From contig NZ_CP117709.1 in NCBI RefSeq assembly GCF_028622875.1, positions 1,550,001 to 1,614,000 of the forward strand: a stretch of DNA of 64,000 nucleotides. Reading direction: 5' to 3'. A program made the translations under genes and the position numbers. Positions 1 through 7,774 of the stretch are shown one piece after another (the first letter of the stretch is position 1; every line of letters begins with the position of its first letter). The stretch is from Streptomyces sp. MMBL 11-1. GTDB lineage: Bacteria; Actinomycetota; Actinomycetes; Streptomycetales; Streptomycetaceae. Below the pieces are notes generated by a model. It did no database searches. It worked only from the letters and a program-made list of their open reading frames with translations, and was not told where the DNA came from.

Positions 1-77
1 AATCCCCGGGGCATCACGCCACCTGTCGGGCTAAGTCGGGTTGTTCATCACGAGCAACCTGATATGACAATACCCGG

Positions 78-728
78 TCATCGACCGCCGGTCAGCGCTC
101 GTGCAATCAACGTCGCACTGGCCTTATCCGCGCCGCGCCGAAGGGCCTTGTCTCCACCGTCCACATCCTTCGCGGAACGGCGTCCAAAGAACTCGGGGAA
201 CTCCTTCTTGAAATCGTGGATCTGCTCATCGAGGCCCTCGATCTCACCGTCTTCAGACACTTCGATGTCGTCCATTTCCAGCATGCGGAGTAGCCGGTTC
301 GGGTTCTTGATAAGCCCGGCTTCAGCGAGAGCGGCGCGGGCAGCCTGCTTCACCAGCATCGGCTTCCAGCGGGACTCCGCTTCCTGTGTCGCCTCTTCGC
401 GGGCCTTCCTCTCCGTCTCCTCGACGGCGCTAGCCGCGTCCGTGCCGGACTTCCCGCGCAGGTCGGCAGCTTCCTTGTTGGCCCGCTTCAAGGCCCGCTG
501 GACCTTCTTCCACTCGTACTCAGTGGGGGCCTTCCACGCGTCCTTGTCGTCGCCATCGTCCACATCCTCGGCGTCGTCGTCCTCACCCCCTTCCTCGTCG
601 CCATCGACGTCCTCGTCGTCGGGGGCTCCGCCCGCGATCGGGTAGATCGGGTACAGCTCGTCGAGGCTTTCGCCAGGGCGTGCCTTGCGGTAGCCGACGA
701 TGTGGCGGGGCAGGGTGTTCGGGTTCAT
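78..728 (-). CDS. Phage capsid scaffolding protein
   Basis: This 216-residue protein has an acidic, low-complexity N-terminal part rich in Asp and Glu (about residues 36-62). A charged helical segment (about 70-125) with coiled-coil character follows, and then a compact C-terminal region ending about residue 180 with an Asp/Glu-Phe-rich patch. That layout is typical of tailed-phage scaffold proteins, which template procapsid assembly and are then lost. It lies directly downstream of the portal gene, the usual head-module position. The ATG is preceded by AGGAGAG at good spacing and begins 9 bases after the portal stop codon. The major capsid gene should follow to the left of the window edge. 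The assignment rests on composition and position, not on a catalytic motif. Confidence 0.75.
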   Translation of the reverse strand: MNPNTLPRHIVGYRKARPGESLDELYPIYPIAGGAPDDEDVDGDEEGGEDDDAEDVDDGDDKDAWKAPTEYEWKKVQRALKRANKEAADLRGKSGTDAASAVEETERKAREEATQEAESRWKPMLVKQAARAALAEAGLIKNPNRLLRMLEMDDIEVSEDGEIEGLDEQIHDFKKEFPEFFGRRSAKDVDGGDKALRRGADKASATLIARALTGGR

Positions 729-737
729 TGCGCTCTC

Positions 738-2171
738 CTACATGGTTGCTGCGGTGATGACTTCGGGGCGGTTCTGGTCTTCCGGCTCCAGGTCCTGCGC
801 GGCCCCAGGAGCTGTGTTCTGCCGGTCGGGGGCCGCCTGTTCGGGAATGCCCCACGCGTCGAGTTGCTCGGCTGTGTAGCCCGCTTCCATGAGTGCCTGG
901 CGAGCCGGCACTCCGGCGGAGATCTTCAAGGCGACGACTTCCCAGCCCTCCTTGTCGAGGAGAGACACTGCGGGCTTCCACCGCACGTCGACCGTGGCGC
1001 CCTTGGTTCCGAGGACCGTCAGGGCGAACTCGAAGACGTCAGCCCACGGGGTGGACAGGGCGGCCTGCCGGTCCTCGACCTTCTTCGTCAGCGTCGCGTC
1101 GGAGATGAGGCGGGACACCCCGGAGGGCTGCTCCCCACCGGGGTCGAAGAAGTGCAGCGGGGTGTCGGTGACCTGCGCCATCATCCGCATGTAGAACTGG
1201 GCAGGATCGATGAAGTTGCCCGGGTCGGACGGGTTGAACTCCCCCACTGCCTTCGCCCCGTGCAGCTCCCACAGCTGTCCTGGGCCGGTCGTCAGCTTCG
1301 ACTTCAACGCCTTGGGGTCGAAGCCGTCGTCGTCCGGGTACGCGGCGCTGCTGCCGTCGGTCTCCGCGCCCACCAGGTCGGGGTCCATGAGGGCGTAGCG
1401 CTGCCGGAAGCCCTGGTAGTCCGTCGTGGCGAGCTGGGTGGCGAGCTGCTTCGTCACGGCGTTCTGCGCCCCGTAGGCGTCCTTGTGCTCAGGCCGCCCG
1501 TACGGGGTGTCGGTGCGGAGGTGGAAGACCGGGAGACGCCCGTACGGGTTCGGCTCAGGCCATACCGGGTCGCCGTCCTCGGACACGGTCCGGGTGTACG
1601 GCTCCCACGAACCCTCCTCGGTCTCCTTCGTGCCGGGCTTCGTGATGTACCGCTCGATCCGGTCCGGGTAGTACAGGGTGCAGCGCCACACCGGCTGCTC
1701 CCCGCGCTTCTCCTGCCACAGCTTCCCGGCGTACTGCGGGATCTGCTCGGTCTCCGCGTCGTAGAACACCCGGGTTGTCTTCGGGGAGTTGTAGATGACC
1801 TGGACTGTGCCGTCCTCGACTCCGTCCCACACGAAGACGTAGGCGTCCCCGTACTCGCAGGCCCGCAGGTTCATCTTCGCGGTGCCCAACGTCAGGTTGT
1901 TCGGCTCCCACACCTGCTCCTGCAACAGGCGGGTCGTGGTCTCGTTGCCCCGGACGGTGACCGCCTGGATGACGAGCCGGTTCGCGACGGCGTTCACCGG
2001 GGTCTTCGCCAGGTTGAACGTGTATTCCTCGCCTGTCTTCTGAAGGAGTGTGCGCAGCTTCGGGTTGCAGAAGATCTCGGGGACGTTGCCCTCGTAGTAG
2101 TCCTCGGCGATCTGGTAGTTCTCGTATGCTTCCCGGATTTCGGTTACGGCGTGGATCAGATCGGACGGCAT
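738..2171 (-). CDS. Phage portal protein (SPP1 gp6-like)
   Basis: This is the dodecameric ring protein at the capsid vertex through which DNA is pumped and to which the tail joins. The 477-residue product matches the gp6/DUF1483-type portal family in length and in features: an N-terminal segment with YYEGN, a central region with LAKTPVNAVANRLV, and a middle region with GRPEHKDAYGAQNAVTKQL leading to the stem and crown part. A longer reading from position 2207 is open. I prefer the ATG at 2171 because GAGGGGG lies just upstream and it begins 10 bases past the terminase stop. The gene sits between the large terminase and the scaffold, as expected for a head module. Confidence 0.88.
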   Translation of the reverse strand: MPSDLIHAVTEIREAYENYQIAEDYYEGNVPEIFCNPKLRTLLQKTGEEYTFNLAKTPVNAVANRLVIQAVTVRGNETTTRLLQEQVWEPNNLTLGTAKMNLRACEYGDAYVFVWDGVEDGTVQVIYNSPKTTRVFYDAETEQIPQYAGKLWQEKRGEQPVWRCTLYYPDRIERYITKPGTKETEEGSWEPYTRTVSEDGDPVWPEPNPYGRLPVFHLRTDTPYGRPEHKDAYGAQNAVTKQLATQLATTDYQGFRQRYALMDPDLVGAETDGSSAAYPDDDGFDPKALKSKLTTGPGQLWELHGAKAVGEFNPSDPGNFIDPAQFYMRMMAQVTDTPLHFFDPGGEQPSGVSRLISDATLTKKVEDRQAALSTPWADVFEFALTVLGTKGATVDVRWKPAVSLLDKEGWEVVALKISAGVPARQALMEAGYTAEQLDAWGIPEQAAPDRQNTAPGAAQDLEPEDQNRPEVITAATM

Positions 2172-2181
2172 TCCCGCCCCC

Positions 2182-3675
2182 TCACATGTAGCTCGTAGTT
2201 GTGGCACGGAATGTCTTCACCGGGGCGGGCTTCCCGAGGAAGAACCGAACTCCGGCACCCACAGCATCAACAAGGTCATCGTGCAGACCTCGGGGGAACG
2301 TGACCATTTGCTGCTCCGCTTTCTGATGCGGTGTCTCGTGCCACACCTTGCGCTTCTGATAGTGATGCAGTGCGTCGAGGGCACGGACTTCTTTCTTTCC
2401 TTCGACGTTGTGCGTCACGAGTTTCACCGGCAGATCGTGGAGGATCTCTTTCCATACGTCGCCGCCCTGGTTCGCTTCGATGTGGACCATGCGGATCTCT
2501 GGGTGGCGCTCCAAGAGGTCCAGGACGTGCCCACGGATTTGGCGTCCGGTGTGCCGGGCGGAGTGGGTGTAGCGGACGAGGGCGGTGCCGTCGGTGCGGT
2601 TGTGCCCGACGATCGCGTAGGCCGTCTCGTCGGATGTCGTCTTCGTCGTGACGGCCGGGTCGATGAACAGGGCGCAGCGGGTGATGGGGAGGGGCCCGTA
2701 CTGGAAGTCCTCGGCGGACCAGTAGTCCCCGTCGTAGCCGAGGGGGTCGTTCTCCATGTTCTTCCGGAACGACCGCGTGTGCCGCTCCCCCTGGAGGAAC
2801 TCGGTCGACCACTTCTCCGGCCAGACGGACTGCTCCGTGCCGTCGTCGGCGATAACGAACGGCCGGTGGTGGTGGGGGCGGAAGTTCTCTTCGAGGATCC
2901 AGTCTTCGGGCTTCAGGCCGTTCGCGGCCTGTACGAACTGGTGCACGATGGAACCGGGCATGGTGACGGTGCCGACGAGGACGACGCGGGCGTACACGTT
3001 CAGCGGCAGGATCGCGTCCTGCACCGTCCGCAGCCGCTTCTCCATCTGGTACGCCGAGTAGTTCGACTCGTCGGGCTCGATGTCGTCGAGGATCAGGAGG
3101 TCCGGGCGCTGCGCCCCGATCTTCGCCCCGAGGACCGCGGAGTCGACCCCCTGAGCGGTGAACGCGAAACCGCCCTTGGAGACGTACATGTCCTGCCGGT
3201 CGGCATCGGAGACACCGGTGAGTCGGCGGGCCGGCTGGCACAGAGTGGGGTAGTCGGTGCGGAGCAGCGGGTTGGCTTCCAGCTCGTGCTTGATGTCGCG
3301 GAGCCGCTGGCGGGCCTGTGCGGCTGCGGAGGCGAACCCGGCGATGTACTTCACGTGCCCGTGCGCGGCGGCCCACAGGGGCAGGATCAGCTGCCACCAG
3401 GTGGACTTGCCCATGGCTCGGGGGGCGACGTAGGCGTTCCGCTGTTCCTTCGGCACGGCGGGTGCCTGGGTCCACAGCTGGGCCTGTGCGGACCATTCCC
3501 AGTGCACCGGGGACAGGGAGATGTGGCCGCCGGTTTCGTCGCCCTGGAGGTGGTGGGCGAAGTACGTCAACGCGAAGAGGAGCGGGTTGTCGCGGGTGAG
3601 GATGCGCCTGCACTCCGGAACGCCGAACATCGCGGGGTCGTATCCCGCGATGTAGGAGTCCAGGCGTGTGGTCAC
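2182..3675 (-). CDS. Phage terminase large subunit
   Basis: This is the packaging motor ATPase and nuclease. The 497-residue protein shows an N-terminal P-loop variant APRAMGKST (about residues 84-92), Walker B LLILDDIE (about 193-200), and a C-terminal RNase H-like nuclease domain with LFIDPAV (Asp about 339) and a late acidic pair in HDDLVDAVGAG. The start is GTG. Its first bases overlap the stop of the upstream 48-residue gene in a GTGA tetranucleotide, suggesting translational coupling. Downstream lies the portal gene. The family assignment is secure; the packaging mode (cos or headful) cannot be told from the sequence shown. Confidence 0.93.
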   Translation of the reverse strand: MTTRLDSYIAGYDPAMFGVPECRRILTRDNPLLFALTYFAHHLQGDETGGHISLSPVHWEWSAQAQLWTQAPAVPKEQRNAYVAPRAMGKSTWWQLILPLWAAAHGHVKYIAGFASAAAQARQRLRDIKHELEANPLLRTDYPTLCQPARRLTGVSDADRQDMYVSKGGFAFTAQGVDSAVLGAKIGAQRPDLLILDDIEPDESNYSAYQMEKRLRTVQDAILPLNVYARVVLVGTVTMPGSIVHQFVQAANGLKPEDWILEENFRPHHHRPFVIADDGTEQSVWPEKWSTEFLQGERHTRSFRKNMENDPLGYDGDYWSAEDFQYGPLPITRCALFIDPAVTTKTTSDETAYAIVGHNRTDGTALVRYTHSARHTGRQIRGHVLDLLERHPEIRMVHIEANQGGDVWKEILHDLPVKLVTHNVEGKKEVRALDALHHYQKRKVWHETPHQKAEQQMVTFPRGLHDDLVDAVGAGVRFFLGKPAPVKTFRATTTSYM

Positions 3676-3818
3676 GACAGGGTGTCCCCTGCCTGGATGA
3701 GGAACGCCCCGGCCATGGATGCGAGTCCAAGGGCCATGAGGTTGATGCGGCCTTGGTCGGTGAACGCGGCGATGACGAACAGGGCTGCGGCTATCGCGAG
3801 GAGGACGTACGTGACCAT
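3672..3818 (-). CDS. Small phage membrane protein, 48 residues
   Basis: A short open frame begins ATG after GGGAG at good spacing and ends in the GTGA that also starts the large terminase. The product begins MVTYVLLAIAAALFVIAAF. It has two hydrophobic segments (about residues 3-19 and 29-43) separated by a short polar turn, TDQGR. Small two-helix proteins occur in phage lysis modules as holins, but this one sits between terminase subunits, so a holin role is only a guess. The overlap with the next gene, the ribosome binding site and the coherent membrane topology support a real gene. Confidence 0.6.
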   Translation of the reverse strand: MVTYVLLAIAAALFVIAAFTDQGRINLMALGLASMAGAFLIQAGDTLS

Positions 3819-3859
3819 GTGGGTCTCCCGACGGTGAGCGTGTCCAAGTTGTCCGGGGT

Positions 3860-3913
3860 TCAGGCGGGCTTCGGCTTGGTCGGGGTCTTCTTCGTGCCGT
3901 TCTCGTCGCTCAT
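3860..3913 (-). CDS. Possible 17-residue leader peptide
   Basis: A minimal frame starts with the ATG that overlaps the small-terminase stop (ATGA). It encodes MSDENGTKKTPTKPKPA, a Lys/Pro/Thr-rich peptide, and then stops. It could be a genuine micropeptide or a re-initiation stop. The only support is the overlap geometry and the biased composition. Confidence 0.25.
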   Translation of the reverse strand: MSDENGTKKTPTKPKPA

Positions 3914-4338
3914 CCCTGCGTCTCCTTGGTCAGCTGCGCCTTCGCCTGGGCGGCGCGGATCATGTCCTGCAACTCCAGGTCGTTCTGCGTGACCTCATGG
4001 ATCTGGAGGGAGTGCTGCTCCGGGGCGTTCAAGCCCATGAGCTTGCGGTAGCTCTCGGACAGCCGTGCCGCTGTCTTGATGGCGTCGAGGTCTCCGGCTT
4101 CAACGGCGGGCTGGAGGCGCTCCAGGAGGTACAGGAGGCGTTCGCCTTCGCGGGTGCGGAGTTCTTCGACGGCGGGGACGATGACGGCGGTGAGGGCTTG
4201 TCGGACGCGTTTGTGGACGGTGGCGACGGACAGGCCGGTTTCTTTGGCCATGCCTCGGTAGGTGAGGCCGGAGAGTTGGAGGCGGAAGCATTCGGCTGCT
4301 TCTTCCGCGATGACGGCCTTGGGCTTGTTAGCTCCCAT
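3910..4338 (-). CDS. Phage terminase small subunit
   Basis: This DNA-recognition subunit of the packaging machine has 142 residues. An N-terminal helix-turn-helix (about residues 22-50, core GLTYRGMAKETGLSVATVHK) is followed by a long helical oligomerisation region and a polar C-terminus. It immediately precedes the large subunit in transcription order, with two tiny genes between. The ATG follows a very strong GGAGGAGG site. The upstream gap (4339-4495) separates it from the divergent gene at 4496 and must hold the promoters of both. Confidence 0.82.
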   Translation of the reverse strand: MGANKPKAVIAEEAAECFRLQLSGLTYRGMAKETGLSVATVHKRVRQALTAVIVPAVEELRTREGERLLYLLERLQPAVEAGDLDAIKTAARLSESYRKLMGLNAPEQHSLQIHEVTQNDLELQDMIRAAQAKAQLTKETQG

Positions 4339-4495
4339 CGTTCACCTCCTCCCGCCGGACCGTGTGGGGTTTCTTGTTTGTTCTTGTTGGAATGGTATTC
4401 GACTTTGTTGTCTTTTTGGTGCGTGGGGAATCGTTGATCCCGGGGGCCCGGTAAAGGGTTCTGGCTACTGGGGAGTTCGCCGCTAGGGTGCCGGG

Positions 4496-5401
4496 ATGGC
4501 GAGCGGTAAGAGGAACAGGAAGAAGAAGCCCAGGAAGGCTGGGGCTGCGGGGCCCAGGGATCCACGGGTTGTCATTGCGCCATTGACGCATTTGAAGCCG
4601 CTAAACAAGATCCTCACCGAGGTAGCGGCGGCAGCCGACAGGCTTGTTCTTGAAACACCTGTCGATCCTGACGATCTACTTGCCCGCTTCGATACCGAGA
4701 TCTTGGTTCGGGCCATCAATAGCTTGAAGTCGGTGCAGCTGCTGCTGGAGAACGGGCATTGGGAGCATGCGTCGGGGATTACTCGGCAGCTGTTCGAACT
4801 GGTGGTGAATCTGGAGTACCTCGGGGCGCAGCCCGATCGCTTTCAGGCGACGTTTGAGTATTGCCACTTCGGGGTTCTCCAGTTCATACGGGAGAAGCAC
4901 CGGGAGGCCCTGTATGGCAAGGAGACGGGGCGCCCCGTGAACGCGGAGCAGTTTGCATACCTGGAGAAGACGCTGGACACCGCTTTCGACCAGTTCAAGG
5001 GGCAGCCCAGGGCTGACGGAACAACTCGATGGGTGCCTTCGTGGAGCCGCAAGTCCACGAAGGCACTGGCTGAGCTGTCGCCTGACAAGATGCGGGTACA
5101 CCAGTACGACCACCTGTTCACCGTCTGGTCGGAGCAGGCCCATGCGGCTCCCCGGAGTCTGATCGAGAATCTCTTCCACGATGCGGGCGAGCAGTGGGTT
5201 GAGACGGTTTTCGAGTCAGACACCAAGAAGATCATCGAGATTGCCAGCATGTCTCTGATGATGTTCCTGTCGCTGTGGCGTGAGCTTCCGAACACCGTGC
5301 CGTTGCCGCCCGAGCAGATGCTCTCGTGGACGCGTCGGATGATGGGGATCGTGGCGGTACCCGAGTTTGATGACCTTCCCGGGTACCGCGTCGACACGTA
5401 G
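4496..5401 (+). CDS. Hypothetical protein, possibly DUF5677-like; phage cargo gene
   Basis: This is the only visible phage gene on the plus strand, placed between the packaging and early modules. The 301-residue product starts with a strongly basic tail (KRNRKKKPRKAG). A predominantly helical body follows, including the segments HASGITRQLFELVVNLEYL (about residues 92-110) and YDHLFTVWSEQAHAA (about 204-218). Conserved Arg/Glu and His of this type are what I associate with DUF5677 proteins, a family of unknown function. I see no catalytic motif, signal peptide or membrane segment. Its isolated, inverted position suggests a moron: an accessory gene with its own promoter that may be expressed in the lysogen and affect host physiology or phage exclusion. 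That role is inference. Confidence 0.6.
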   Translation: MASGKRNRKKKPRKAGAAGPRDPRVVIAPLTHLKPLNKILTEVAAAADRLVLETPVDPDDLLARFDTEILVRAINSLKSVQLLLENGHWEHASGITRQLFELVVNLEYLGAQPDRFQATFEYCHFGVLQFIREKHREALYGKETGRPVNAEQFAYLEKTLDTAFDQFKGQPRADGTTRWVPSWSRKSTKALAELSPDKMRVHQYDHLFTVWSEQAHAAPRSLIENLFHDAGEQWVETVFESDTKKIIEIASMSLMMFLSLWRELPNTVPLPPEQMLSWTRRMMGIVAVPEFDDLPGYRVDT

Positions 5402-5415
5402 TTCCGTCCTTTCGG

Positions 5416-5637
5416 TTACGGGGTGGCGAGGTCAGCGAAGAGGCGGCGTAGGCAAAGGGTCAGGTATTCAGCGGCGAGCTCTTCGCTGACGGTGGGGGAC
5501 CATCCCCTTCGGTCGAGTTCGTTTCGGATGCCTTCGGCGGCGTCGAAGAGTGGGGCGCATAGGGCACCGACTTGGTGGAGTGTTTCGGTGAGTCGGTGGC
5601 CGAGTTCTTCGAGGGTGTCAGGGGGTGGGGTTTCCAT
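5416..5637 (-). CDS. Small phage protein of unknown function, 73 residues
   Basis: An acidic helical protein beginning METPPPDTLEELGHRLTETL, with no recognised motif. Its start overlaps the end of the preceding 58-residue gene by 20 bases and is served by AAGGACGG inside that gene. This dense packing supports coding. It ends about 15 bases from the convergent cargo gene stop at 5401. Confidence 0.55.
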   Translation of the reverse strand: METPPPDTLEELGHRLTETLHQVGALCAPLFDAAEGIRNELDRRGWSPTVSEELAAEYLTLCLRRLFADLATP

Positions 5638-5794
5638 GGGGGCCGTCCTTTTCGTTGATCGCGTTCAGGATGGCCTGTGTCTTGTTGGTGAGGTCTTTGC
5701 GGCGCTCGTGGAATGTTTCAAGGGCGGTGTTGAGTGCGGTTTCGGTGAGGTTCGTTTGCTTGCGGGTGTTCTTCTTCCAGAGGGTGAGTCGCAT
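5618..5794 (-). CDS. Small phage protein of unknown function, 58 residues
   Basis: A basic, helical product beginning MRLTLWKKNTRKQTNLTETA. The ATG comes only two bases after the stop of the 54-residue gene upstream (TGATCATG), and no good ribosome site is visible, so it is probably translated by coupling. Composition is rich in Lys, Asn and Thr with no cysteines or membrane segment. I do not recognise a family. Confidence 0.5.
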   Translation of the reverse strand: MRLTLWKKNTRKQTNLTETALNTALETFHERRKDLTNKTQAILNAINEKDGPHGNPTP

Positions 5795-5796
5795 GA

Positions 5797-5961
5797 TCAG
5801 GCTGCTTTCTGGTAGCGGGTGAGCTTCTTGGCGTGGCGGGCTTCGAGGCCCTTGAGCCGGCGAGTTCGGTGAACCCGCTTGTACTGGCGGTTGTGTTCGC
5901 GTCGGCGGCGGTCGGCCGCTTGCCGTGGGGCTTCGATGTCGATGAGCTTCAGCTGCTGCAT
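5797..5961 (-). CDS. Small very basic phage protein, 54 residues
   Basis: The product is packed with Arg, Lys and His (for example RRREHNRQYKRVHRTRR) and begins MQQLKLIDIEAPRQ, so nucleic acid binding is likely. The ATG follows AAGGAGGT at five bases, the best ribosome binding site in the phage block. It is the first gene after the repeat-rich candidate origin (5997-6229), which may also carry its promoter. Confidence 0.6.
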   Translation of the reverse strand: MQQLKLIDIEAPRQAADRRRREHNRQYKRVHRTRRLKGLEARHAKKLTRYQKAA

Positions 5962-5996
5962 GCTGACCTCCTTGTTACGCAGCGTGCTCGGACTGA

Positions 5997-6209
5997 TGTG
6001 GACATCGGTGTGGACGTTTTCTTCGATGTGGACATGTGGACGTCCACATTCGTCCGCGTCTCTCGCCGCCCTATACGCGAAGCACCTTCTCTCTCTTTCT
6101 TTACATATATGCAGGTCAGGGGGGTGGTGACTTGATGGTGTTCACTCATGAATGTGGACGCTCGGGGGCCGGGCATGTCCACATGTCCACATCTGTCCAC
6201 ACGTCCACA
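5997..6209. other. Candidate phage replication origin: DnaA-box-like array
   Basis: Ten copies of the heptamer GTCCACA (either orientation) lie within 213 bases. TGTGGAC occurs at 5997, 6009, 6027, 6035 and 6153. GTCCACA occurs at 6042, 6177, 6185, 6195 and 6203. Most extend to nonamers such as ATGTCCACA or CTGTCCACA, one or two bases from the Streptomyces DnaA box TTGTCCACA. Copies 6035 and 6042 form a perfect 16-bp palindrome (6034-6049). Between the two clusters, 6088-6111 is a pyrimidine tract running into TTTACATATAT, the most AT-rich stretch nearby and a plausible unwinding element. It sits just past the end of the replication ATPase gene. Origin function is inference. Confidence 0.65.
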
Positions 6210-6229
6210 TGTCCGCATGCCCGGCCCCC
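6164..6229. repeat. 14-bp inverted repeat enclosing four DnaA-box-like motifs
   Basis: GGGGGCCGGGCATG (6164-6177) is perfectly complementary to CATGCCCGGCCCCC (6216-6229). The 38 bases between hold four GTCCACA motifs. The right arm begins four bases after the stop of the replication ATPase gene, so the structure could also terminate its transcript. The enclosed repeats argue for a protein-binding or origin role as well. Confidence 0.75.
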
Positions 6230-6232
6230 TCA

Positions 6233-7774
6233 TCACCGATAGTCAGCAGGTCGAGCGCCGCCGGGGACGATCTGGTCCCCCTCGTCAGACACCCAGTCCT
6301 CAGCCACGGCGTAGCTGAGACTTCGGGAGAACAGCCCCCGGTCAGTGCTCCGCAGCACCCTGCTGATAGCCCCTGGGGTCATCCCTCCGTTCTCGCTGAC
6401 CTTCTTGGCGATGGTCCGGGCGACACGCTTGATGGCCCGGTCGGCGTCGCTCACCGCGCTGTGGGTGCGGACAGCCTGGTCGACCTTCTGCTTCGTCCTC
6501 TCCTCCTGCTCCTGTGCTGCCTTCCGCTTGGCCTTCTCCACCAGGGCGTTGCGGAGGGCGCAGGAGGCTTCCCAGATCACCTTGGACAGCTCCCAGTCCT
6601 CCAGGTTCACTTCGGTCCGCATGTCGAGGAGGGCGAGGAGCGCCGACACCTTGATGCGGGTGAGCTGTTCGTGGCCGTTCAGCTCGTCGACTTCGACTTC
6701 TCCCCGGGACCGCTTGATGTTGATGTCCCACAGCTCCTGCTGGACCTCGGGCGGGAACGTGATGTCGAGGTCTGCCCCCGGCTCCTTGAACTGCGGCTGG
6801 TGCTCCAGGACTCCAGGCCAGTCCGGCTTGTCCTGGATCCGTGAAGGGATCGCGGGGTCGGTGACCGGCGACCACAGGAACCGCTGCGGTGTCCCGAGGT
6901 GGGCTTCCTGCAACAGAGGCAGAGCGGTCTCGGGCTGGAACCCGACGACCATCCCCATCGCGTACTCACCCTTCGGAATGTGTCGGTTCCTGGCAGCCTC
7001 CGCGTTCGTCTGGCCGAGTGTCTCCCCGCCCGCAGCGCGTCGGATGGTCTCGCCGATCGTGGAACCCTGCCTGCCGTTGACCTTGGTGAGAGCTTCACCC
7101 TCGTCGGCGTAGAAGAACGCGTTGTGGCGTACCTGCTTGCGTACGTCCCCCTTCCTCGGCTGACCGTCCGGACCAATGACCTCCTCTTCGACGGTCCCCA
7201 TGAACGTCTCAGCGATGCCCTCACCTGTTCCGATGGACAGGTCGTCGCGGAACTCGCGGTCGGGGATCGTGAGCAGCTTGCTGCCCGCGTCCTTGCCCGT
7301 GCTCTTACCGGCCGAGCTGGGCCCCACGATCGCCACGAAGACGTTCAGGGACGCCCTGCCGCGCATCCCGGTGTTCGCCTTGATGCGGTGGGAGATCATC
7401 GACGACAGCCGCGCCAGGACCGTGTACAGCGCCACCTCTCCGGAGCAGCACTGCGAGTGAGCAGCCTGCCGGATGTGCTGGAACACCGGACGTGCGCCCC
7501 AGAACGTCTCAGGCAGGAGACCGCGGGGCACGACGACTGTCGGCTCCTGGATCTCCTCGTCCGACTCGAAGACCTCTCCCGTCTGGGTGTTGACCCGCTC
7601 CTCCTCGACTGGGCGAATCGGCACAACGTCGGCTTCGACGCGCAGCGGGGCGGGCCGGCTGACCCTGAGGGGTACGAACTCGTGCCCCAGCATGTCGCCT
7701 TGATGGGTGGGCTCCATGTAGGTGCAGCCCGGGTATGTGCAGTACTTCGACTCGTCGATGCTGTAGACACTCAT
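6233..7774 (-). CDS. Phage P-loop replication ATPase (DUF3987/helicase-primase-like)
   Basis: This 513-residue protein starts with a small Cys/His segment (CTYPGCTYMEPTHQGDMLGH, about residues 12-31) that may bind zinc. The ATPase domain has Walker A VGPSSAGKST (about 149-158) and Walker B-like FFYADEGEAL (about 214-223). A long charged helical stretch and a C-terminal winged-helix-like region with MTPGAISRVLRS follow. The layout resembles DUF3987-type and related phage helicase/primase-associated ATPases. Its start overlaps the upstream gene stop in ATGA. It lies directly beside the DnaA-box-like array, which supports a replication-initiation or helicase role. No primase catalytic motif is visible, so the exact activity is uncertain. 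Confidence 0.72.
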   Translation of the reverse strand: MSVYSIDESKYCTYPGCTYMEPTHQGDMLGHEFVPLRVSRPAPLRVEADVVPIRPVEEERVNTQTGEVFESDEEIQEPTVVVPRGLLPETFWGARPVFQHIRQAAHSQCCSGEVALYTVLARLSSMISHRIKANTGMRGRASLNVFVAIVGPSSAGKSTGKDAGSKLLTIPDREFRDDLSIGTGEGIAETFMGTVEEEVIGPDGQPRKGDVRKQVRHNAFFYADEGEALTKVNGRQGSTIGETIRRAAGGETLGQTNAEAARNRHIPKGEYAMGMVVGFQPETALPLLQEAHLGTPQRFLWSPVTDPAIPSRIQDKPDWPGVLEHQPQFKEPGADLDITFPPEVQQELWDINIKRSRGEVEVDELNGHEQLTRIKVSALLALLDMRTEVNLEDWELSKVIWEASCALRNALVEKAKRKAAQEQEERTKQKVDQAVRTHSAVSDADRAIKRVARTIAKKVSENGGMTPGAISRVLRSTDRGLFSRSLSYAVAEDWVSDEGDQIVPGGARPADYR

